In this document: positions 1 through 6,821 of the stretch, one piece after another | How positions within the stretch are numbered: position 1 is the first letter of the stretch | Layout of the letters: the number at the start of each line of letters is the position of its first letter | Source: Comamonadaceae bacterium | Lineage (GTDB): Bacteria > Pseudomonadota > Gammaproteobacteria > Burkholderiales > Burkholderiaceae_C | Assembly: GCA_027490485.1 (NCBI GenBank) | Contig: JAIXYA010000299.1 | Coordinates: 1 to 7,001, forward strand | Length of the DNA stretch: 7,001 nt | Reading direction: 5' to 3' | The notes under the pieces: model-generated | What the model saw: the letters and a program-made list of their open reading frames with translations, nothing else | Told to the model about the DNA's origin: nothing | Database searches by the model: none | Translations under genes and position numbers: made by a program

Positions 1-118
1 CCAAGGCACGGGCATACCAAGGGGCTTGGGGGTGCTTGAGCACAAACCACAGCGTCATCACATCGCGTTTGAGGCTTTTCGCCCAAGCTTTGATTCGGTT
101 TGTCAGCAAAGAGAGCAT
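1..118 (-). CDS. DUF1232 (YkvA-like) family protein, N-terminal part
   Basis: The minus strand from the ATG at 118-116 reads 39 codons into the left edge, so the gene is truncated by the window. The visible end of the translation, VLKHPQAPWYARAL, matches the opening of the DUF1232/YkvA domain, where a 'D/HP..PWYAK/RxL' segment precedes the membrane-associated part of this small family. The first 20 or so residues are basic and amphipathic (NRIKAWAKSLKRD), as is usual there. An in-frame TAA lies two codons upstream of the ATG, so no earlier ATG start is possible. No Shine-Dalgarno sequence is seen, and a -10-like box lies immediately upstream. The molecular role of the family is not established. 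It is divergent from the dioxygenase gene at 186. The family call is from a short stretch but the motif is distinctive. Confidence 0.75.
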   Translation of the reverse strand, partial: MLSLLTNRIKAWAKSLKRDVMTLWFVLKHPQAPWYARAL

Positions 119-123
119 GGGGA

Positions 124-151
124 ATTATCGCCATGCTGGCTATTTTGGAAA
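124..151 (-). promoter_or_regulatory. Candidate promoter for the DUF1232 gene
   Basis: On the minus strand TTTCCA (151-146) and GATAAT (129-124) are separated by 16 bases and match the sigma-70 boxes at 4 and 5 of 6 positions. The predicted transcription start falls at about 117-118, on the ATG itself, which would give a leaderless mRNA and fits the missing ribosome binding site. Prediction by eye only. Confidence 0.35.
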
Positions 152-185
152 CTTTGGCGTAAGTACGGCTGGTTCTAATGCCTGT

Positions 186-1010
186 ATGAACAACTTGAAC
201 ACAAGCTCCACCCGCATGCCCACTTGGTTCATCCCGCATGGCGGTGGCCCTTGCTTCTTCATGGACTGGAACCCCATAGACGCCTGGGACCGCATGGCCG
301 ATTACTTGAAAACCGCTGCCAGCACGCTGCCGCGCCAACCCAAGGCGATTGTGTTGGTGTCTGCGCATTGGTTGCAGCCGCAGGTGATGGTGACCAGCGC
401 TGCCCAACCCGACCTCATTTACGACTACCACGGCTTCCCACCACACACCTACGAGCTGACCTATCCTGCACCCGGCTCGCCTGCTTTGGCAGCGCGAATG
501 GTGAGTTTGCTGCAAGCCCAAGGCATTCCTGCTGAACAAGACGCCCAGCGGGGTTTTGACCACGGGGTGTTCATTCCCATGAAACTCTTGTTTCCCGAGG
601 CAAGTATTCCGGTGGTGCAACTCTCGCTTCACAACGCCTTAGACCCCGTTCAGCACCTCCACACCGGTCGCGCCTTGCAAGCCTTGCGTGACGAGGACGT
701 TCTCATCATTGGCAGCGGCATGAGCTTTCACAATATGCGGGCCTATGGCAACCCGCAGTACGCGCCAATTTCGGATGTGTTTGATGATTGGCTCACCCAA
801 GCGGTGCAGGCTGAGCCCCAAGAGCGCGATCAGTTGCTGGCTGCCTGGACCCAAGCCCCCCATGCCCGTGACTGCCATCCGCCCCGTGCCGAAGAGCATT
901 TGTTGCCACTGATGACGGTGGCCGGTGCTGCAGGAAACTCTGTGGGCCGCAAAGTGTTTTCTGACCGTGTGATGGAAACCACGCTCTCGGCCTTTGCCTT
1001 TAGCGACTAA
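186..1010 (+). CDS. Class III extradiol dioxygenase, DODA/LigB type
   Basis: The product is 274 residues from the ATG at 186, close to the usual 260-275 of DODA-type (YgiD-like) enzymes. These use a non-haem metal and O2 to cleave catechol-type rings. The four expected metal or active-site histidines are visible: H18 in PHGGGP, H61 in VSAHW, H126 in FDHG and H182 in GSGMSFHN. The HGGGPCFFMDW variant marks a bacterial subgroup of uncharacterised dioxygenases rather than a known DOPA or protocatechuate enzyme, so the substrate is unknown. The frame is open back to about 36, but that part overlaps the oppositely oriented DUF1232 gene and looks non-coding; ATG 216 (MPTWFIPHGG) is the alternative start. 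No Shine-Dalgarno is seen; TCTAAT at 174-179 is a possible -10 box. The gene converges on the cho-like gene and overlaps it by 4 bases. Confidence 0.88.
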   Translation: MNNLNTSSTRMPTWFIPHGGGPCFFMDWNPIDAWDRMADYLKTAASTLPRQPKAIVLVSAHWLQPQVMVTSAAQPDLIYDYHGFPPHTYELTYPAPGSPALAARMVSLLQAQGIPAEQDAQRGFDHGVFIPMKLLFPEASIPVVQLSLHNALDPVQHLHTGRALQALRDEDVLIIGSGMSFHNMRAYGNPQYAPISDVFDDWLTQAVQAEPQERDQLLAAWTQAPHARDCHPPRAEEHLLPLMTVAGAAGNSVGRKVFSDRVMETTLSAFAFSD

Positions 1011-1825
1011 GCCACGGCCTCCACCCGGGCTTCGCCCTTCAAAAGCGGTTTGACCAAAATCGCGTATGTGTCGGCATCGAAGCTTGCGGCGTCAACGTCT
1101 TGTGGCGACTCCGTCGCCGTACCCTTGGAACACCAAGTCCCCAAATAAGACCAGTTCAGGACGCGGTGTTTTTGCACCCAGTCCCCCGACTGCTCCACCA
1201 CATCGATGGCCGTGGCGTAGGGCCACACATGGACTTGCAGTTGTTGCAAGGCGGTGCGTAAGCGTTCGTCATGGTCTGCGCGTGGCTCTTTGCCCACGCA
1301 CACCCCATCGCACTGGCGAAGCTGCAAACCAAAGCAACCGCGTTGGGTGGTTTTTTCCAAACCCAGTGTGGCCAAACACAATTTGTGCTCCGTAGCCAAT
1401 GCCCGCAGTTTTTCTTGTGCCGCATGGCGCGAAGCAAACAGGCCAAACAGGCCTTGGGTTCGGCCATGTACCACTTGAGCGCTGCTGACAAGGTCATTCG
1501 CGAGACCGGCGGCTTCTTCGCTGAGCCGCCAAGAGTGCAGGTGCTTGGTACGGCGCAGCCGCTGATTGAACAAGGGTTGGCGGGTTTTGATCAGACGCGA
1601 CTCTAAAAGCAAAGCGCCCATTTCACCGGCTGTGGGCAAACACTCGATGCGACGGGTTTGCGCCAACATACGCGCCTCATCTGGTTGGCGAAAGTGGGAC
1701 AACACTCGGCTACGGATGTCCACACTTTTGCCAATGTACAAAGGCAGGCTGCTGTCACCCCAAAAGACATAGACCCCTGGCGCATGGGGCAAATGCGCTG
1801 TCAGGTCTTGCTTGGTTCCATTCAC
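1007..1825 (-). CDS. cho: Cho/UvrC-like GIY-YIG endonuclease
   Basis: The 272-residue product resembles the N-terminal half of UvrC and the stand-alone Cho nuclease, which makes the 3' incision in nucleotide excision repair after UvrAB has loaded on damage. The GIY-YIG domain fills about residues 13-90: G17-V-Y and Y30-I-G with K33, R38 and R40, and the metal-binding glutamate E75 in ALLLESRLIK. Downstream, C150, C164, C172 and C176 follow the spacing of the four UvrC cysteines that hold an iron-sulfur cluster (QRGCFGLQLRQCDGVC region). No UvrB-binding UVR motif, RNase H-like half or helix-hairpin-helix is present, which argues for Cho over UvrC. No exonuclease domain is fused. The start is GTG at 1825-1823, overlapping the TGA of the DUF1080 gene as GTGA; AAGG lies 4 bases upstream. 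Translation is probably coupled. No nearby terminator separates it from the convergent dioxygenase. Confidence 0.85.
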   Translation of the reverse strand: MNGTKQDLTAHLPHAPGVYVFWGDSSLPLYIGKSVDIRSRVLSHFRQPDEARMLAQTRRIECLPTAGEMGALLLESRLIKTRQPLFNQRLRRTKHLHSWRLSEEAAGLANDLVSSAQVVHGRTQGLFGLFASRHAAQEKLRALATEHKLCLATLGLEKTTQRGCFGLQLRQCDGVCVGKEPRADHDERLRTALQQLQVHVWPYATAIDVVEQSGDWVQKHRVLNWSYLGTWCSKGTATESPQDVDAASFDADTYAILVKPLLKGEARVEAVA

Positions 1826-2439
1826 AAAGCCTTGATACGGACATTCCTAAACCTGACCACGCCTTTTTCGTATTGCAAGGCGATGGGGCCAGCAGCGCTC
1901 AAGCGGCTGTCACGGGTTTCCACGGTTTTTTCACCATTGAGGTAAACCACCATACGGTCACCTTTGAAAGTGATGTCGTAGCTGTTCCATTGACCGCCAG
2001 CTTTGGGCATAGGCGAGACCTTGGCCACGTCCACAATGGCACCGGTACCGTAACTGGGGTCGGGGCGCTGGTCGTAAATATTCACCTCATAGGCGTTCGT
2101 GGCGGTGATATTTTGCAAATCGGTGCAGCGAACGTAGATACCGCTGTTGGCGGTGGGGTCTACCCAGAAATCCACCTTGAGTTGAAAGTCTTGGTAGTTT
2201 TGGCGGGTCACCAAAAAGCCGCTGCCCAAATCGGCCAGCAGCAAACCGTCTTGCAGCCGCCAGTTGGCATTACCCACCGGTTTCCATTGGTTCAAGTCGT
2301 TGCCATCAAACAAGGCGGTGTAACCCGCATCGGCGGACGACCACTCCAGCGTACCGATACTGCTGCAAGCATTCAGCAAAGGGATCGCCAAAACCCCTGC
2401 CCAAAGAGCTGCGCGGGACGATATAGATGGTTTCTTCAT
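1822..2439 (-). CDS. DUF1080 (3-keto-disaccharide hydrolase-like) lipoprotein
   Basis: The 205-residue protein begins with a lipoprotein signal: basic KK, a hydrophobic stretch (about residues 10-22) and the lipobox L22-N-A-C25. After processing, lipidated C25 followed by Ser-Ser would favour the outer membrane by the usual +2 rule. Residues about 38-205 form one DUF1080 domain (PF06439, concanavalin A-like beta sandwich): GYTALFDGNDLNQWKP opens it, NSGIYVRC lies in the middle and VVRFRNVRI closes it. Some family members hydrolyse 3-keto-glycosides, but most are uncharacterised, so a carbohydrate-related periplasmic role is an inference. The ATG at 2439 has the best ribosome binding site in the window. 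The stop overlaps the GTG of the downstream endonuclease gene, suggesting one transcript. Nothing in the domain suggests why it is paired with a DNA repair nuclease. Confidence 0.87.
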   Translation of the reverse strand: MKKPSISSRAALWAGVLAIPLLNACSSIGTLEWSSADAGYTALFDGNDLNQWKPVGNANWRLQDGLLLADLGSGFLVTRQNYQDFQLKVDFWVDPTANSGIYVRCTDLQNITATNAYEVNIYDQRPDPSYGTGAIVDVAKVSPMPKAGGQWNSYDITFKGDRMVVYLNGEKTVETRDSRLSAAGPIALQYEKGVVRFRNVRIKAL

Positions 2440-2444
2440 ACATA

Positions 2445-2450
2445 CTCCTT
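2445..2450 (-). promoter_or_regulatory. Ribosome binding site of the DUF1080 gene
   Basis: The minus strand reads AAGGAG, then 5 bases (TATGT), then the ATG at 2439. This fixes the start; a second ATG 4 bases upstream is out of frame and too close to the site. Confidence 0.7.
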
Positions 2451-2482
2451 GGAAAGGTAAAAGCTTACAGCGACTGGGTGAC

Positions 2483-2488
2483 TATAAT
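2483..2488 (+). promoter_or_regulatory. Candidate -10 box of the his cluster
   Basis: A perfect TATAAT lies 12 bases before the hisC ATG in the 61-base gap between the divergent DUF1080 gene and hisC. Transcription would begin near 2495, leaving a leader of only about 6 bases. No good -35 box is found 15-19 bases upstream (the region reads about AAAGCT), so the site may be activator dependent or the match may be chance. A leader this short leaves no room for a his leader-peptide attenuator. Confidence 0.4.
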
Positions 2489-2500
2489 TTGTTCGACCTC

Positions 2501-3619
2501 ATGAGCCCATTGAATTTCATCCGTTCTGACATCCAGGCCATGAGCGCATACGTGGTCCAGCCCGCCGCAGGCATGGTCAAGCTCGATGCGATGGAGAACC
2601 CCTACACCCTCTCACCCGACTTGCAAGCCAAGCTCGGTGCACGTTTGGGCGCGGTGGCCTTGAACCGCTACCCCAGCCAACGCACCGAAGACCTCAAGAC
2701 CGCGCTTGAACACTATATAGATATGCCTGCTGGCTACGCCTTGATGCTGGGCAATGGCTCTGACGAGCTGATTTCTTTGCTCTCTCTGGCATGCCAAGCA
2801 CCTGGTGCGGTGGCTTTGGCCCCCGAGCCTGGCTTTGTCATGTATGCCCTCAGCACCCATTTGCAGGGCTTGACCTATGTGCCGGTCAGCTTGACCGCTG
2901 ACTTCGAGTTGGACGAAGCCGCCATGTCCGCTGCCATCGCCCAGCACCAACCTGCCATCGTCTACTTGGCCTACCCCAACAACCCTTCTGCCAATTTGTG
3001 GGATGCAGCGGTGATACGCCGCCTCATCGTCCAAGTCAGCGCTTATGGCGGCTGGGTGGTGTTAGACGAGGCTTACCAGCCGTTTTCATCGCTGACGTGG
3101 TGGGACGAGATTCGCCGCGACCCTGCCGCCAACGCCCAAGTGTTGCTGATGCGTACTTTGTCCAAGTTCGGCTTGGCGGGTGTGCGCATTGGCTATATGG
3201 TGGGCCGCGCCGAGGTGATTGCCCAGATCGACAAAATTCGCCCACCCTACAACATCAGTGTGCTCAACGCCGAGTGTGCATTGTTTGCCTTGGAGCATCA
3301 GCCGGTTTTCCAAGCGCAGGCACAGGCCATCCGATCAGAACGCGAACGTGTCACCGCCTCTTTAGGCAAACTTCAAGGCGTGAAGGTGTTTCCCAGCCAA
3401 GCCAATATGCTGCTGGTGCGCTTTGAGGGGGCCGAGGACATCGCCACCCGCTTGTTTGAAGGCTTGCGTGAACGCGGCATTTTGGTCAAGAACGTTTCTA
3501 AAATGCACCCCTTGTTGCGCCGCTGTTTACGCCCCTCGGTGGGCACGCCTGAAGAGAACGACCAATTGCTTACCGCCTTAACTGAACTTTGGACGCCCTT
3601 GGCACCAGCCTCAATTTGA
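2501..3619 (+). CDS. hisC: Histidinol-phosphate aminotransferase
   Basis: This PLP-dependent fold-type I aminotransferase (372 residues) converts imidazole-acetol phosphate and glutamate to histidinol phosphate and 2-oxoglutarate. Visible markers are KLDAMENPY near the N-terminus, [10 protein letters not shown]189 in LDEAY for the pyridine nitrogen of PLP, and K222 in TLSKFGLAG, the Schiff-base lysine, followed by RIGY; a C-terminal arginine region follows. The frame is open back to a TTG at 2489, but the ATG at 2501 gives the standard beta-proteobacterial N-terminus ([11 protein letters not shown]) and avoids starting inside the predicted promoter. No Shine-Dalgarno is visible. It heads the His cluster here; hisG and hisD, which usually precede it in Burkholderiales, are absent. 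hisB starts 8 bases after its stop. Confidence 0.95.
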   Translation: MSPLNFIRSDIQAMSAYVVQPAAGMVKLDAMENPYTLSPDLQAKLGARLGAVALNRYPSQRTEDLKTALEHYIDMPAGYALMLGNGSDELISLLSLACQAPGAVALAPEPGFVMYALSTHLQGLTYVPVSLTADFELDEAAMSAAIAQHQPAIVYLAYPNNPSANLWDAAVIRRLIVQVSAYGGWVVLDEAYQPFSSLTWWDEIRRDPAANAQVLLMRTLSKFGLAGVRIGYMVGRAEVIAQIDKIRPPYNISVLNAECALFALEHQPVFQAQAQAIRSERERVTASLGKLQGVKVFPSQANMLLVRFEGAEDIATRLFEGLRERGILVKNVSKMHPLLRRCLRPSVGTPEENDQLLTALTELWTPLAPASI

Positions 3620-3627
3620 AAGCCAAT

Positions 3628-4221
3628 ATGACACCACGCATTGCAGAAGTCAGCCGCGACACCAAAGAAACCCAAATCCAAGTTCGCGTCAACTTAGACG
3701 GCACCGGCGAGTCCGACTTGTCCACCGGAATCGGCTTTTTCGACCACATGCTGGACCAAATTGCCCGCCACGGCCTGATCGACTTGAAGATTCACGCCAA
3801 GGGCGACTTGCACATCGACGCTAACCACACCGTGGAAGCCGTGGGCATCACCTTGGGCCAAGCGGTGGCCAAAGCGGTGGGCGACAAAAAAGGCATTCGC
3901 CGCTATGGCCACGCTTATGTCCCCTTGGACGAAGCCTTGAGCCGCGTAGTGATCGACTTTTCAGGCCGCCCCGGCTTGGAGATGCATGTGCCGTTCAAGA
4001 GCGGCAGCATCGGTCAGTTTGACTCCCAACTGGCGTATGAGTTTTTCCAAGGCTTTGTGAACCACGCGTTTGTCACCTTGCACATCGACAACCTGCGCGG
4101 TGAGAACGCCCACCACCAAGCCGAGACCGTGTTCAAAGCCTTTGCCCGTGCGCTGCGCTTTGCTTTGGAAATCGACCCCCGCTCCGTGGGCGTGATTCCT
4201 TCCACCAAGGGCTCGCTCTAA
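3628..4221 (+). CDS. hisB: Imidazoleglycerol-phosphate dehydratase (monofunctional)
   Basis: This 197-residue protein dehydrates imidazole-glycerol phosphate to imidazole-acetol phosphate, the step before HisC. It has only the dehydratase domain, so histidinol phosphatase must be supplied by another gene. Family markers include [14 protein letters not shown] near residue 35, [19 protein letters not shown] in the middle, H146 in [12 protein letters not shown], and the second metal motif H162-H163-x-x-E166. The first metal motif, normally HHTxED, reads N66-H67-T-V-E70-A71 here, which is unusual at a metal-ligand position. Otherwise the protein is full length with a normal C-terminus (STKGSL). 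The ATG at 3628 gives the normal N-terminus; an upstream in-frame TTG at 3589 would overlap hisC and is not supported. The ribosome binding site is weak. hisH starts 6 bases after the stop. Confidence 0.94.
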   Translation: MTPRIAEVSRDTKETQIQVRVNLDGTGESDLSTGIGFFDHMLDQIARHGLIDLKIHAKGDLHIDANHTVEAVGITLGQAVAKAVGDKKGIRRYGHAYVPLDEALSRVVIDFSGRPGLEMHVPFKSGSIGQFDSQLAYEFFQGFVNHAFVTLHIDNLRGENAHHQAETVFKAFARALRFALEIDPRSVGVIPSTKGSL

Positions 4222-4227
4222 GTATTT

Positions 4228-4881
4228 ATGCGCACTGTCGCGGTCATCGATTACGGCATGGGTAATTTGCGCTCGGTGGCGCAGGCCGTCATGGCCGCCG
4301 CCCATGGCTCGGATGTCAAGGTCGTTATCACCGCCAACCCTGAAGAGGTGCATGCCGCCGAACGCGTGGTGTTGCCCGGCCAAGGCGCCATGCGCGACTG
4401 CATGCAAGAGTTGAATGACAGCGGCCTGTTGCCCGCGGTGCTGGACGCTGCCGCCAACAAGCCTTTGTTTGGCGTGTGCGTGGGCATGCAAATGCTGCTC
4501 GACCACAGCGCCGAAGGCGGGGAGGGCGGCACACCCAGCCTGGGGTTGATCCCTGGCGAGGTGGTCAAGTTTGACTTGGCTGGTCAACATCAAGCCGATG
4601 GCAGCCGCTTCAAAGTGCCGCAAATGGGCTGGAACCAAGTGACCCAAACCCAGGCCCACCCCTTGTGGCAAGGCATCCCTGACAACAGCTATTTCTACTT
4701 TGTACACAGTTTTTATGCCCGCCCGTTAGATACGCACCACACTGCAGGGGTAACCGATTACGGCCAAAGCTTTACCTCGGTGCTTGCCCGAGGTAATATT
4801 TTTGCTACTCAGTTTCATCCGGAAAAAAGTGCCGACCTTGGCCTTAGCCTCTACCGAAATTTCTTGTCCTGGTCTCCCTGA
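4228..4881 (+). CDS. hisH: Imidazole glycerol phosphate synthase, glutaminase subunit
   Basis: This class I glutamine amidotransferase (217 residues) hydrolyses glutamine and passes ammonia through the HisF barrel. The catalytic triad is complete: C84 in GVCVGMQ, H197 and E199 in QFHPEKS. The N-terminal [12 protein letters not shown] and the PGQGAM oxyanion-strand loop are typical. The length is normal to slightly long, with a small Gly/Glu-rich loop after LLDHS. The last roughly 200 bases differ from the rest: about 52% of third codon positions are G or C, against about 76% in the preceding 70 codons, and a terminator-like hairpin lies there. The start at 4228 has no strong Shine-Dalgarno and lies 6 bases after hisB. 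hisA follows after a 36-base gap, the largest in the cluster. Confidence 0.95.
   Translation: MRTVAVIDYGMGNLRSVAQAVMAAAHGSDVKVVITANPEEVHAAERVVLPGQGAMRDCMQELNDSGLLPAVLDAAANKPLFGVCVGMQMLLDHSAEGGEGGTPSLGLIPGEVVKFDLAGQHQADGSRFKVPQMGWNQVTQTQAHPLWQGIPDNSYFYFVHSFYARPLDTHHTAGVTDYGQSFTSVLARGNIFATQFHPEKSADLGLSLYRNFLSWSP
4772..4803 (+). terminator. Terminator-like hairpin inside hisH
   Basis: A perfect 9-base inverted repeat, TTACCTCGG (4772-4780) and CCGAGGTAA (4788-4796), encloses a 7-base loop and is followed directly by TATTTTT (4797-4803). This is the form of a Rho-independent terminator, but it lies in hisH codons before the catalytic QFHPEKS region. Translating ribosomes should normally prevent it from folding, so it would act mainly when translation lags. 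It may also be accidental. Read by eye, no energy computed. Confidence 0.4.
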
Positions 4882-4917
4882 TATACCTTTCACTGGGCTT
4901 TACGCTATTCTTTAACC

Positions 4918-5658
4918 ATGCTCCTCATCCCCGCGATTGACCTCAAAGACGGCCACTGCGTTCGCCTTATTCAAGGCGATATGGACCAATCCACCGTTTT
5001 CAGCGAAGACCCTGCCGACATGGCGATGCAATGGGTGAACAAAGGCGCACGGCGTTTGCACCTCGTGGACCTGAACGGCGCGTTCGCGGGCAAGCCGCAA
5101 AACTTCAGCGCCATCCGCAGCATCTTGAAAGCGGTGGGCGACGACATCCCGGTGCAGCTCGGTGGCGGCATCCGCGACCTGGACACGATTGAAAAATACA
5201 TCGATGGCGGCATCCGCTACATCATCATTGGCACCGCAGCCGTCAAGAACCCCGGCTTTTTGAAAGACGCTTGCAGCGCCTTTGGCGGCCACATCATCGT
5301 GGGGCTGGACGCCAAAGACGGCAAAGTGGCCACCGACGGTTGGAGCAAACTCACCGGCCACGAGGTGGTCGATTTGGCCAAGAAGTTCGAGGACTACGGT
5401 GTGGAGTCCATCATCTACACCGACATTGGCCGCGACGGCATGCTGAGCGGCATCAACATCGACGCCACCGTCAAACTGGCGCAAGCCCTCACCATCCCAG
5501 TCATTGCCTCGGGTGGCTTGTCCAATATGAAAGACATCGAAGGCCTGTGCGCGGTGGAAGACGAGGGCATTGAAGGGGTGATTTGCGGCCGCGCCATTTA
5601 CAGCGGCGACCTCGACTTTGAAAAAGCCCAAGCCCGTGCTGACGAGCTGAACGGCTGA
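4918..5658 (+). CDS. hisA: ProFAR isomerase (HisA)
   Basis: This 246-residue (beta/alpha)8 barrel catalyses the Amadori rearrangement of ProFAR to PRFAR, the substrate of HisF-HisH. The two expected catalytic aspartates are seen: D8 in PAIDLKDG and D131 in VGLDAKDG; D169 in TDIGRDG belongs to the second half-barrel. Phosphate-binding glycines occur in QLGGGIRD and IASGGLSN, the paired half-barrel signature shared with HisF. The length is normal. The start has no Shine-Dalgarno (sequence just before is CTTTAACC), and the 36-base gap after hisH holds no convincing promoter, although a weak TATTCT at 4906-4911 is present. hisF begins one base after the stop, so those two are surely co-transcribed and probably translationally coupled. 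Confidence 0.95.
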   Translation: MLLIPAIDLKDGHCVRLIQGDMDQSTVFSEDPADMAMQWVNKGARRLHLVDLNGAFAGKPQNFSAIRSILKAVGDDIPVQLGGGIRDLDTIEKYIDGGIRYIIIGTAAVKNPGFLKDACSAFGGHIIVGLDAKDGKVATDGWSKLTGHEVVDLAKKFEDYGVESIIYTDIGRDGMLSGINIDATVKLAQALTIPVIASGGLSNMKDIEGLCAVEDEGIEGVICGRAIYSGDLDFEKAQARADELNG

Positions 5659-5659
5659 G

Positions 5660-6460
5660 ATGCTGGCCAAACGCATCATTCCCTGTCTGGACGTGACGGC
5701 CGGACGGGTCGTCAAGGGCATCAACTTTGTGGAACTGCGCGACGCCGGTGACCCGGTGGAAATTGCTGCTCGTTACAACGAGCAAGGCGCGGATGAACTC
5801 ACCTTCCTGGACATCACCGCCACCAGCGATGGACGGGACGTGATTTTGCATATCATTGAAGCCGTGGCCTCGCAGGTGTTCATCCCGCTGACGGTCGGCG
5901 GCGGTGTGCGCACCGTGGACGATGTGCGCCGTTTGCTGAACGCCGGTGCCGACAAAACCAGCTTCAACTCGGCGGCCATTGCCAACCCGCAGGTGATCCG
6001 CGATGCCTCGGCCAAATACGGCGCGCAATGCATCGTGGTGGCGATTGACGCCAAGCGCCGCAGTGCGGAAGACGAACAGCGCATCGGCACCAACGGATTA
6101 CCCATGGGCCCGGGCTGGGATGTGTACAGCCACGGCGGCCGCAAAAACGTGGGGTGGGACGCGGTGGCGTGGGCCACCCAAATGGCCGAACACGGCGCAG
6201 GTGAAATATTGCTCACCAGCATGGACCGCGATGGCACCAAAAGCGGCTTTGACTTGGCGCTGACCCGAGCGGTGAGCGACGCGGTGCCTGTGCCGGTGAT
6301 TGCATCCGGCGGCGTGGGCAACCTCGACCACTTGGCCGATGGCATACAAACCGGCGGCGCAGATGCCGTGCTGGCCGCCAGCATTTTTCACTATGGCGAA
6401 TACACCGTGCAGCAGGCCAAGCAAAGGATGCGGGAGCGCGGGATACCTGTGAGGTTGTGA
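5660..6460 (+). CDS. hisF: Imidazole glycerol phosphate synthase, cyclase subunit
   Basis: This 266-residue (beta/alpha)8 barrel uses ammonia from HisH to split PRFAR into imidazole-glycerol phosphate and AICAR. The catalytic pair is present: D11 in IPCLDV and D130 in VAIDAKRR. Also visible are the phosphate sites TVGGGVRT and IASGGVGN, the [14 protein letters not shown] segment, and a standard C-terminus (ERGIPVRL). It is somewhat longer than E. coli HisF (258), because of the loop after D130 ([14 protein letters not shown] to YSHGGRK), a feature I associate with Comamonadaceae. The ATG follows the hisA stop by one base. In most Burkholderiales hisI and hisE follow; here no hisI-like reading frame is seen in the next 541 bases, and no convincing terminator directly follows the stop. 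Confidence 0.96.
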   Translation: MLAKRIIPCLDVTAGRVVKGINFVELRDAGDPVEIAARYNEQGADELTFLDITATSDGRDVILHIIEAVASQVFIPLTVGGGVRTVDDVRRLLNAGADKTSFNSAAIANPQVIRDASAKYGAQCIVVAIDAKRRSAEDEQRIGTNGLPMGPGWDVYSHGGRKNVGWDAVAWATQMAEHGAGEILLTSMDRDGTKSGFDLALTRAVSDAVPVPVIASGGVGNLDHLADGIQTGGADAVLAASIFHYGEYTVQQAKQRMRERGIPVRL

Positions 6461-6547
6461 GGCGGGAATAAAGACCTTTGGCCTATGAGCACAAAGAGCC
6501 TTTCTATGTAAATGTGATTTGCACTCTGGCGGCGTGTACTGATAGGT

Positions 6548-6568
6548 TACTTGGTGACTAACCGAGTA
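6548..6568. promoter_or_regulatory. Operator-like palindrome downstream of hisF
   Basis: The arms TACTTGGT (6548-6555) and ACCGAGTA (6561-6568) are inverted repeats matching at 7 of 8 positions around a 5-base centre. The size and symmetry are those of a dimeric repressor site (for example MarR, HxlR or TetR families). The flanking GTACT (6536-6540) and AGTAC (6565-6569) plus GGTTA/TAACC (6545/6559) give an alternative pairing. No regulator gene adjoins it in the window, so the protein is unknown. Confidence 0.4.
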
Positions 6569-6600
6569 CAAATATGAGCTTAATAGTATTAATTATTGGG

Positions 6601-6629
6601 TTTTCGATGCTACATTCTGGGCATATAAA
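6601..6629 (+). promoter_or_regulatory. Candidate promoter in the AT-rich stretch
   Basis: TATAAA (6624-6629) matches the -10 consensus at 5 of 6 positions and is preceded, 17 bases upstream, by a poor -35 (TTTTCG, 6601-6606). Transcription would start near 6636 and run toward the short ORF at 6688 and the ORF at 6844. The AT richness of the region makes a chance match quite possible. Confidence 0.3.
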
Positions 6630-6771
6630 TCAACAGCGAACCTGATTGAACAAGCAGGTGGACTGCAAGTAAGGAGCGCTAGTTTCTATGTTGAATCCAT
6701 GCCTTGATGAATTCACAGCAAGCAAGCCTGTGGGTCAAGGCGCAATTGGTTTGCAGGGGTTTCGTACAAAA

Positions 6772-6821
6772 GATGTATCGAGACGGCCCGGATGTATCCA
6801 CCGGGTTTTGCGGGATACATC
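6772..6821. repeat. GATGTATC direct and inverted repeats
   Basis: GATGTATC occurs at 6772-6779 and 6791-6798 in direct orientation, and its reverse complement GATACATC at 6814-6821. The second copy extends to a 9-base pairing (6791-6799 with 6813-6821, loop of 13). The same bases 6791-6799 also take part in the terminator-like hairpin 6787-6805, so the two folds exclude each other. Confidence 0.6.
6787..6809 (+). terminator. Possible Rho-independent terminator
   Basis: CCCGG (6787-6791) pairs with CCGGG (6801-6805). After a bulged A, TG pairs with CA (6793-6794/6799-6800) around a TATC loop, and TTTT follows at 6806-6809. It would stop transcripts coming from hisF or the promoter at 6601. 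The U tract is short, so strength is doubtful. Confidence 0.35.

Noticed and set aside
36..185. 50-residue N-terminal extension of the dioxygenase frame, starting TTG at 36
   Set aside because: It overlaps the oppositely oriented DUF1232 gene, has no family similarity and would make the protein longer than its relatives.
1873..2460. Plus-strand open frame opposite the DUF1080 gene (195 codons)
   Set aside because: The minus strand carries a clear signal peptide, lipobox, ribosome binding site and DUF1080 domain; this is its shadow.
2489..2500. TTG start for hisC four codons upstream
   Set aside because: It directly follows the TATAAT box, so it would precede the predicted transcription start; the ATG at 2501 gives the usual N-terminus.
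3961..4707. Long minus-strand open frame across hisB and hisH (248 codons)
   Set aside because: Antisense shadow of GC-rich codons; the composition is His/Ala/Gly-rich without domain features, and both plus-strand genes are certain.
4882..4917. Promoter for hisA in the gap after hisH
   Set aside because: TATTCT at 4906-4911 has no acceptable -35 at 16-18 bases, so read-through from hisH is simpler.
4912..5724. Long minus-strand open frame across hisA (270 codons)
   Set aside because: Antisense shadow of hisA and the start of hisF; Val/His/Ala-rich with no motif.
6461..6515. Terminator directly after hisF
   Set aside because: Only a 3-base GGC/GCC pairing over a long loop is found, with no proper T tract.
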